This document shows positions 56,901 through 64,000 of a stretch of DNA of 64,000 nt, one piece after another (position 1 is the stretch's first letter; each line of letters opens with the position of its first letter). The stretch spans positions 62,001-126,000 of the forward strand of contig JALRMH010000023.1 of assembly GCA_026119935.1 (NCBI GenBank). The letters run 5' to 3'. This DNA comes from Endothia cerciana (Eukaryota > Ascomycota > Sordariomycetes > Diaporthales > Cryphonectriaceae). Under the pieces are notes generated by a model, which was not told the origin of the DNA, did no database searches, and was given only the letters and a program-made list of their open reading frames with translations. The position numbers and the translations under genes were made by a program.

Positions 56901-57879
56901 GGAGGTGGTCGGGATGCCCTCCGACATGTCCTCATCCTCATCAGGGTCCACCCTCTGGGCAGGGACGGGTGGGCTCGAAGCGTTTTGTCGCTTTCTGGGG
57001 GCAGACGTGGCGACGGTAGAGGAGGATCTCTTCCTCTTGCTGGGTTTGGCAGGGGCATCGGAGTCGTCGGATACGACAAAGTCGGCCATATCGTCTGTTC
57101 CTTGATGTCAGCGACGTGCTACGACCTGGGGGGGGGGACGGTCTCATGGAGGCGGAGGACAGAGGACGCACCATCATCGTCTTCGGCGATTTCATCGTTG
57201 CCACCGTTGTACTCGTCCTCGTCGTCATCTTCGAAAACCGGGGCGCGTGCGCGGGCCCTGGTCCGTGCCTGACGCGCCTTACGCGGCATGATCACGTCTT
57301 CGTCGGAGGAGGACTCCGCGTAGTTGACTGTTTTCTTGGCCTGTGGGGGTGTCTGTCAGCATCGCAGGGAATCGCCATCAGCCCGAGGCCATCTCATACT
57401 TTTCTGGAGGGGCTGTCCTGGGCTGGACCTCTGGCGCTGGCTGAGACCTTCGTGTCGACCTCGGATGAGGAGCCCGGGGAGGGAAGAGAATCGCTGGGCA
57501 CCTTGACGTTGGGCTGCATGGCATCCCTGTTTTCCTGAGAGCTGAGGGGCTCCGCCGCATCGCTGCTAGGGACGGGCGTGATGGTAGAGGGGCGCTTTGC
57601 GAAGGACAGGGCGTTGGACTTGGTGGTTGTCTCCTGCAGACACGAGGAGGATGAAGACGCCTTGCCCCCCCTCAGGGCGGCAGACGGGGTGGGCCTGGAG
57701 GTTGGAGTGGCTTCATTGGCGCCAGCCTGTGTGGCCGCCTTGGAGAAGAAGCCCAGGATGCTCTGCTGCTTTCCGGTGGACGAGGAGAGCGTGGTGTTAT
57801 TGCTGTTGCTGCTGCTCTTCCTGACCGTCGAGGGCGTCTTCGCCGGCGTTCGGGCCGGGACACCCGATTTCTCTCCCAT
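53932..57879 (-). CDS. msh6: DNA mismatch repair protein MSH6
   Basis: 1,251 residues from four exons: 57879-57400, 57340-57172, 57094-54681 and 54624-53932. Introns are 59, 77 and 56 bp and all phases close. It forms MutS-alpha with MSH2 in the nucleus and recognises base mismatches and small loops. Visible motifs, in order: a PCNA-interacting box Q38-x2-I-x2-FF45; a long acidic, basic and disordered N-terminal region; the mismatch-binding Phe-Tyr-Glu at 385-387 (KKGKFYELYEND); MutS core domains; Walker A GANAAGKST at 1009-1017; and Walker B LVILDE at 1084-1089 with the following ELGRGTSS signature. The last intron separates Walker A from the rest of the ATPase and restores the consensus LRM-SCIAVIMAQ. 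Everything needed for function is present. Confidence 0.96.
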
Positions 57880-59722
57880 TCTCGCAGGGTCCGGATCAAT
57901 TGACTGCGGAAATCATGGATTAAAAAAGAACCAGAACGCTATAGAACACGAAGAACAGGCGCCAACAAGAATCAAGACCAGCATAAGAGGACTATCCGCG
58001 TGATGAAGGGAGGGAGATCTGCAGGGCAGAGATGGCCCACGCTGATAAAGTGGGAAGAGACGCGGTCGAGAGGCCCCTGCCGTGGGGGGAAGCGCGTCGA
58101 GTCCTGTGTCGCGTCTCTCGCATCCCTGCTGGGCGTTGCTGTGGTATTGTGGTAGCGGTACTATGTAGGGAGTGGGGATCCCCCACGACACGCTGGCCAG
58201 AGCTCCAGCTCCACCCCCACAGGGTTACCGACAGGGCCACCCACAGCACCCGGAGTGCTCCAAGACCCGCCGCTGTCAACTTCAACTCCATACATACAGC
58301 ACTATAAGAAACGCTGTACCCGGTACGCTCTGGCGTATTGGTTCTCAGCCTTCAGAACCCCTCAGACGAGAACCCAACATCCATAGCCACAATACAATTA
58401 TGATTTCTCCATCGTGGCCCATCCTGCCTCGGACCTGCCCGAGGTCTCCGTCACGCAATAATGACCAGACTCGGGCCGGAAATTGGAGCTGTTCTTTTCC
58501 CTGAACTCTGTCCTGTCCTTCTCCTCATGCAAGAGAGGGCATGGCTCTCGTGCCCACCGCGCAAGGCGCCTCTGGACCTGACCGGAGCGCCACCTCATCT
58601 GTTCAAGACGCTCTCACTCACGAGCGTGGAATACTCTATGGTTTCTTGCGGGCCCCTCAGCTCAGGAGATTGAGTCATTCACAACCAGGCCTATCGTCGG
58701 CAGCCCTTCCGGAGCGGGCCTCCAGGACCCTGTTGCTCGACCGCTCATGCGAGACGGGCTCACCGAGCTACCATTGCAGGTCTATGGGAAAATGAGGCAC
58801 CACAGCCCAGCTGCAATGCCGAATGTCCATGGGCGTCGGATCCGCACGTTTTGTACGCAACCGTGGACTTCTGTGGGCCATCTTCCAGGAACTCTTCCAA
58901 TTACCAGCAATCAAGCGGCTGGCATGTTGGCCACGGCGCCGTGCTGCCACTTCGGCAGCCTCGACAACGTCACTGCTTACAAGAGCCATCATCCTCGCAA
59001 GCGAGGAGGGCAGGAGGGACTCGCTTCTTTATATTTTCTTGTACACCGCTGATGGCACCGTGAACCCCTGCCCCCGAGGCCCGCCTCAGCTGATATATAG
59101 AGTTTGGCTTGTGGTCGGAGCTACGGAACCCTTTGACGCGTAAGAACCGCCCACCCCACCTCGTACTGGGTACGGATAGCCGCACCCTAAACAACAGACA
59201 TGGTATCCAAGCGAGGATTTAAAGAGTATCAATGACGCCAGGGTGCCAGCGCGAGGATGGCGACTCTGTACAGGATCCCTGGGTAGACGACGTCGCGTCG
59301 CCGGCAAATCTACTAGAGTACTACAGTGCTATGGTTGTATAGTGCAAAGGCTCAGCAAACAAGGACGCTCCTAATTGGCACTTGACAGCCAAGACGAGCT
59401 CCCAGCCCTTGGGAATCTGGTTGGAGGGTCTGGGATTCACAAGAGCATTACTGAGTCTCTTTTCCCAGTCTCAATGCTCTATTATGGTCTCCTTCAACAA
59501 ACCTCACGTTCGCGCACCGTTAGCAGCGGTGTCTACCAGGCCTCGCTCTCGCTCCTCTGCGGGAAATCGTTGTTCAGAGCGCCTCGAAAGGACGCTGGCG
59601 GTCTTTGCTGATTCAACCCACGACAGATCACACCTGTGCTTTGCAAAGGAGCCACTTTTTACCCGAATTCTCTCTGCCTTCTGCGTCCACCCTTAACAGT
59701 TGGGTGGGCGCATGGGTGGGCG
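57880..59722. other. Divergent intergenic
   Basis: 1.8 kb upstream of MSH6 and of the rhodopsin-like remnant. No supported gene, although several short frames exist. Confidence 0.5.
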
Positions 59723-60906
59723 ATGATCCCAAGTCCCAGCTCCCTTGTCCCCTTGGACGTCGACAATACCTATCTGCCGGAAGTCTGGGTGAGTTTGTGC
59801 CGATCTCTCTGTCGCGGGTTGCTCCGGGTCCCTCCATCTACCCCTTTCTTGGCTGACGCGCTCCCCTCGCGAAGGCTTGGTTTGTGTTTGGAGTCCTTGT
59901 TATCGCGCTCCGGTAGGTGGTGAGGGTTCGGACTGTTGGCTTTGAAAACTTTGGCGGAGATGACTATTTGATGTTGCTCGTGAGTCTCTCCGAAGTTTCC
60001 GCGGCCGGGTCACCGCTAATAGCATGTTAAGGCTCTGGTTCTATGGACAATCGACGCGGTAATTGTGGAGATCACCTGCTACACAGGCGGCAGCATCAAC
60101 GTGACTGTCGACATTGTTCCCTATCTCTCTGAGAGAGATAGGTCCTGGCATATGAGACTAAATGGGAATATGCCTCCTTCTACACATATTCCGGGCTTAT
60201 CTGTGCGTTCTTCACCGTCTTGCCGCCGAGTTTGGTGTTTTTGTTCGCTGGAATCAAACCTAATGAGGCCTTAACAAGGGACGCTCAAATTCAGTGTGCT
60301 CTGCTTCTACCGGCGGCTGAAGGCTGATGAATGGTGGCGGACCTGGTTGACTGTCAACTACCTGGTCTGGATCAACGCACTCGCCTATCTCGCCCTCTGC
60401 TTGACCGCGATCTTCTCATGCTGGCCGTAAGTCTCTACGATTACTGCCCAATGTCTCCCCAAAGTCTGCCCTTCGTACTCGAGCTGAATACCACACTACT
60501 CAGCAGATTTCACGATAATTGGGCCGTAAGACCTCTCCCTCCCCTGCGCTGCACATTTCGCCCGCAGAACTTTTGGACTCTCGTTGTCCTCAACGTCGTT
60601 ACCGACGGGTTCATCCTGGGTCTGCCACTGCCGATCTTATGGCAACTTCGGGTCTCTCGCCTTCGGAGGCTGGGCGTCACGCTGCTGCTCTGCTCTGGCC
60701 TCTTCTTGATAGCCACCGCAATAGTGCGCGCGGCCTTCACAATCGCCGGCTCGCCCTCGATCATCACGATCAACCGCTGGGGCTTCCGCGAGACAGCCGC
60801 GGGTGTAGCGGCTATCAATGCGCCCATATTGGCGCCGCTCTTCAGCAAAGCCTTCTGGAGGCGTGGCCCGTATAGGCCGGGCAGGAATATGCCGGACCAG
60901 AAATAG
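59723..60906 (+). pseudogene. Fungal rhodopsin/PTH11-like seven-helix membrane protein, decayed
   Basis: Five exons can be placed by family resemblance: 59723-59788, 59875-59979, 60032-60202, 60279-60426 and 60507-60906. The introns have good donors and branch points (52-86 bp). The protein has the fungal integral-membrane (rhodopsin-domain) pattern: a first helix with 'FENFGGDDYLMLL' after it, then 'FYTYSGLIW', 'FSVLCFYRRL', 'CTFRPQNFWTLVVLNVVTDG' and the last helix with 'RWGFRETAAGVAAINAPILAPLF'. Two lesions break it: an in-frame TAG at 59914-59916 within helix 1, where relatives have an aromatic residue, and a net one-base loss near 60150-60160 between 'YLSERD' and 'KWEYASFYTY'. Members of the family are thought to sense surface or host cues. 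The lesions and the transposon nearby suggest an unstable accessory segment. Confidence 0.75.
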
Positions 60907-61645
60907 ATGGAGAAATCAGGGCTCTGGTGCTTTCGGTGCGGGCAGACGTAGAGGACAGAGACCAAGCTTGTTTGCGATACCGAGCTCATATATTGGTACG
61001 AAGACCACCACGCGGGCCGACACAGATGAGGTGAGCACTGCGACGGAGCTGAGCGCTCCCAACAGGACAAACAATGACAGGGATCTTAAGACAGGCCAAA
61101 GATTGGCACTGGCCGAGAGCCCAGGGAGAGAAGACCCAACGGCCTCGCCTCCACCTGCGACAGACCGTCTCCAAGCAAGCTAGTCGCCGACTCGTCTCGA
61201 CAATATCACGGTTGTTCGGCCTCGGTTGTTGCCTCTGCCTAGTCATACCTCTCTGATGGGAAGCCGGGATGGCTGATGCGGTACAGCATCTTCACCAGTT
61301 GGCAGTGCAATTCTGGTGTGAGCAGGGAGAAGCGGACTCACTGCTATGTGTACCGACGATCGAGATCCCAACGAAACGAGGAAGTCCCGGCAGTCACTCA
61401 GCTTCTTGTCCTGCAGCAACGGTCGGACGGCGCACATACCAAGGCCCGACTTAGTCAGCACAAGAGGACGTGATCTGAGGCAGAGACCGTGTCAACTGCT
61501 TGTCCATCCTTCTGTTCTCTTTCTTATTGTAGCTTTTCGAAATACGGCCTATCATTAACAGCACCGGCCCTTCAAGGAATCTGTCCGTAGGTAGACTAGA
61601 TACATCCTATCCAACAGATACCTGTGCTAAACCTAGCTATCGACG
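60907..61645. other. Intergenic
   Basis: Open frames here (for example 60818-61183) could be a shifted Ser/Thr-rich tail of the preceding remnant. Nothing else is supported. Confidence 0.45.
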
Positions 61646-61848
61646 ATGCTGTCCACGCACACGCACTTCCTTAGTCGATTGCCTCTTTATGAGGAGGAAA
61701 AGCCCTATTCCCTCCGGTACACTCCGCCAGAGGGATTTCCGCGAGCAAATATTCAGATCCAGCGGCACGAAATCGTCGTACATGACGTGCGTCCGCTTGA
61801 GAAGCATCCTTCTTTCAACCGCGACGGTTGCGCGATCTTGCGACTAGA
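61646..61848 (+). pseudogene. Truncated N-terminus of an AsaB/CmcJ-like oxygenase
   Basis: About 68 codons from the ATG at 61646 read like the N-terminus of fungal AsaB-type hydroxylase/desaturases (the CmcJ/methoxylase-like family): 'LPLYEEEKPYSLRYTPPEGF', then 'RANIQIQRHEIVVHDVR' and 'GCAILRLD'. The text stops at the TA flank of the transposon. The frame runs on into the inverted repeat and ends there. The sequence beyond the element does not continue the family. Either the rest was deleted or the fragment was already partial when the element inserted. Confidence 0.6.
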
Positions 61849-61850
61849 TA

Positions 61851-61898
61851 AGTCGCAGGGGGTAACTTTCGGCCACCCGTAACTTTCGGCCACCCTGG
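61851..61898 (+). repeat. Left terminal inverted repeat of the transposon
   Basis: 48 bp, identical to the reverse complement of 63657-63704. Inside it a 17-bp word (GTAACTTTCGGCCACCC) occurs twice in direct tandem, possibly two transposase binding sites. Confidence 0.93.
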
Positions 61899-62002
61899 TC
61901 GACCCCCACTATCTCTCCAGCCACCTCTATTTATATTAACTTTTCTCAACCAATTTTATCCCGAATAACTTCATTTTTTCACAGGACCTAGATATCGTCG
62001 TT

Positions 62003-63605
62003 ATGAAGCCCTATTCCGAAGCTGACCTAGCCCAGGCGATCGAGGCTGTCAGGGCGGGCATATCACAGCGACAGGCCTCGAGAGAATAGGGCATTCCGAG
62101 AGCCACTCTTCAGCATCGCCTGGCAGGAGGAGAATCGCATAAAACAGCTTATTCAGATAAGAAAAGGCTTTCTATTAGCCAGGAAAAGGAATTAGCTAAA
62201 TGGATTCGCATTCAGGAAGCCCTAGGGCTGCCACCGAGCTATTCAGAACTCAGGCATTTTACTCAACAAATCCTCAAGGTCTAGGGCGACTCTCAGGCTA
62301 TAGGAAAGAAGTGGACTCAGGCTTCTTTAAAGAGAAATCCAGAGATAAAGGTCCGAAAGACTCGAAAAATTGCCTCAGCTCGAATCAATAGAGCTACAAC
62401 AGAGGTAATACAGCCTTAGTTTCGTCTTTTCAAGCTTCCTGAGATTCAAGCCATTAAGCCAGCTAATCGATAGAATATGGATGAGGCTAGGATAATAGAG
62501 GGCTAAGGAGAGAATAGATTAGTCCTTAGTAGCTCTTCACGTTTAATCCAGAAAAAAGAGCCTGGATTGAAAGCCTGGACCTCTTTCCTTGAGTATATCT
62601 GCTGTGGGCACTCATCTTCTTCCCTTGGTTATTTTTAAGAGCTTAACCGTACAATAATAATAGTTTTCTACTTGCCTAGAGCTTTTCAAGGGCTAGCAAT
62701 TCACAGCAACAACAAATAAATAGACTGATAATACTATAGCACTTAAACAGCTAGAAAAGATCTTCATCCTAAGCAGCTAGCTAGCAGACCCTTTAGAAGC
62801 GAGGCTGTTAGTCCTGGATAGCTATAGCAGCTATATAACTGAGGAGTTTATATGGAAATGCTTTCGAAACAATATTCTGTTGCTTTATTTGCCTCCTTAT
62901 ACCTCTTATGTGCTTCAACCCCTTGATCTAGGGATCTTCTCATCTCTTAAAAGAGCATACAGAAAGAAAGTCAGTCTCCTAAGCTAATAAGGGGACTCAA
63001 TAGTCCTAGGCAAGCGATTATTCCTCGAAAACCCTTACCTAGCCTGTATAGAAGGTCCTTCTATCCAGAATATTAGGTCTGGATGGCAAGCTTTAGGTCT
63101 ATAGCTAGTCAGACTAGCTAAGCCGCTCTTAAGCCCTCTTCTCCTTAAGAATACTTCTCAGCGCACTCAGACCCAGCCGAATTGAGGCCCAAGGCCCTTA
63201 ATAACAGCCCAGCCTACCCAGAAAGCCTCCTCAAGCCAGCCGGATCTTATTTCAACTCCTCGAGGGGCTAAAGATCTATATCATCAGCTGCAGAAGATTC
63301 GGGGCTAGGTTTTAGATGAGCTAGGGCGCTGTTTAGTTACCAGAAAAATAAAAAAGGCTCAGGAAGAGAGGGATATAGAGCTAGCTAAGGCTCTGGAGGA
63401 AATCGATGCATTGAAAAGGCAGATTGAGGCTCTCAGGCCTAGTAAAAGAAGAAAGGTTGATATCAGCCCGGATTCGAGATTTGCAGATATTCAGGCTATA
63501 CAGAGGGCTTAAAATTCAGTCAATCGGAATGAGGATGGTCAGGATGAAGAGAGTGATGTCGAATTACCTACTGATGAAGAGGACTGTATTATAGTAGGCG
63601 AATAG
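62003..63605 (+). pseudogene. Pogo/Fot1-type transposase remnant
   Basis: About 534 codons from ATG 62003 to TAG 63603-63605 with one net frameshift and many stops. The N-terminus is a Psq-like helix-turn-helix ('YSEADLAQAIEAVRAGISQR'), followed by a CENP-B-type region ('LGLPPSYSELRHFTQQIL', 'KRNPEIKVRKTRKI') and the DDE domain. The first catalytic Asp is in 'NMDEA' (62475-62490), and the second region starts 'LDSYSSYI' with 'LPPYTSYVLQPLD' after it. Several conserved Trp codons read TAG and several conserved His codons read TAT or TAC, as expected from G-to-A and C-to-T transitions. Confidence 0.85.
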
Positions 63606-63656
63606 GGCTGAGAAATATAAATAATATATCTATATATATATAGGTGGTGTGGCTGG

Positions 63657-63704
63657 CCAGGGTGGCCGAAAGTTACGGGTGGCCGAAAGTTACCCCCTGC
63701 GACT
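63657..63704 (-). repeat. Right terminal inverted repeat of the transposon
   Basis: Perfect reverse complement of the left repeat, followed by the TA flank. Confidence 0.93.
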
Positions 63705-63706
63705 TA

Positions 63707-64000
63707 TTTGGCGTTCATTTTCGTAACAAGTAGTTTAACTTATATTTGTTCATAAATAGAGATACTACTCGCCTAGTAATGTCAAACGTGGCAGAGAAGC
63801 GATTGCTGACGAAACTCAGCAGTAGACCGATTTGGATGGCGACGACGCGTAGAGCACAAGAGATGACCTAACTACCACGACGCGCCTCTCTGCCAATCTG
63901 CAACAAATTTCTCTGCACTTCCAACGCCCCCGTGCTCCTCCCGCTCGTGCAGCAGAGTGTCTCATGCTCCAACAAAGTATCAGCGCGCGTATAAAAGTGG
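63707..64000. other. Right flank of the transposon
   Basis: About 290 bases with no recognisable gene. It does not continue the oxygenase fragment on the left of the element. Confidence 0.5.

Larger units (their letters stand above)
61851..63704 (+). mobile_element. Pogo/Fot1-like DNA transposon, 1,854 bp, inactive
   Basis: The element is bounded by perfect 48-bp inverted repeats (61851-61898 and 63657-63704) and flanked by TA on both sides (61849-61850 and 63705-63706), the target duplication of Tc1/mariner and Fot1 elements. Size and layout match Fot1-like elements of filamentous fungi. One decayed transposase gene on the plus strand fills it. The perfect identity of the repeats contrasts with many stop codons in the coding part. 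Confidence 0.92.

Noticed and set aside
1651..63716. Shared 14-mer CTTATTTGGCGTTC near 1651 and at the right transposon flank
   Set aside because: Several 14-base matches are expected by chance in 64 kb, and the flanks do not agree beyond it.

Overview
This window looks like nuclear DNA of a filamentous ascomycete (Pezizomycotina, most likely a Sordariomycete). The genes are GC-rich, and nearly all introns are 50-120 bp with GT..AG ends and CTRAY-type branch points. There is a fungal-type Zn2Cys6 regulator, an MSH6 with fungal-style motifs, and a pogo/Fot1-like DNA transposon that carries transitions of the kind caused by repeat-induced point mutation. All gene models were spliced by hand from reading frames, splice sites and family consensus. 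No search was run.

Left part (1-18.7 kb): an unassigned stretch that contains an unusual tRNA-Lys(CTT); a xylitol dehydrogenase; a second tRNA (probably Val); a secreted eqolisin-like protein with Ser/Gly repeats; a five-exon flavin monooxygenase; a mitochondrial ribosome recycling factor converging on a Gly/Arg-rich putative mitochondrial protein; and a four-exon 743-residue protein with F-box-like, LRR-like and C2-C2 features.

Middle (18.6-44.9 kb): a 10.8 kb divergent intergenic region without a recognisable gene but rich in homopolymer and G-rich tracts; a PH-domain protein of the MUG56-like family (7 exons); an MCT-like MFS transporter; a PRISE-type short-chain reductase; a fragment of a Cys-rich fungal surface-type protein; a 2,2-dialkylglycine decarboxylase-like gene broken by three +1 frameshifts; and a MARVEL-type membrane protein.

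Right part (44.9-64 kb): an arylsulfatase-family enzyme followed on the same strand by a transcription factor with two consecutive Zn2Cys6 clusters; MSH6 (4 exons); a decayed fungal rhodopsin/PTH11-like membrane protein; and a truncated AsaB/CmcJ-like oxygenase N-terminus that abuts a 1,854 bp TA-flanked pogo/Fot1-like element with 48 bp inverted repeats.

The genes are mostly unrelated housekeeping and accessory functions, not one pathway. The only likely functional pair is the sulfatase and its adjacent regulator. The most striking observation is the tRNA-Lys gene. Besides a normal 19-nt anticodon-loop intron, its T-arm is split exactly at the stem/loop border by a 68-nt insertion with GTATGT, TCTAAC and CAG signals. 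This looks like an mRNA-type spliceosomal intron inside a nuclear tRNA gene.
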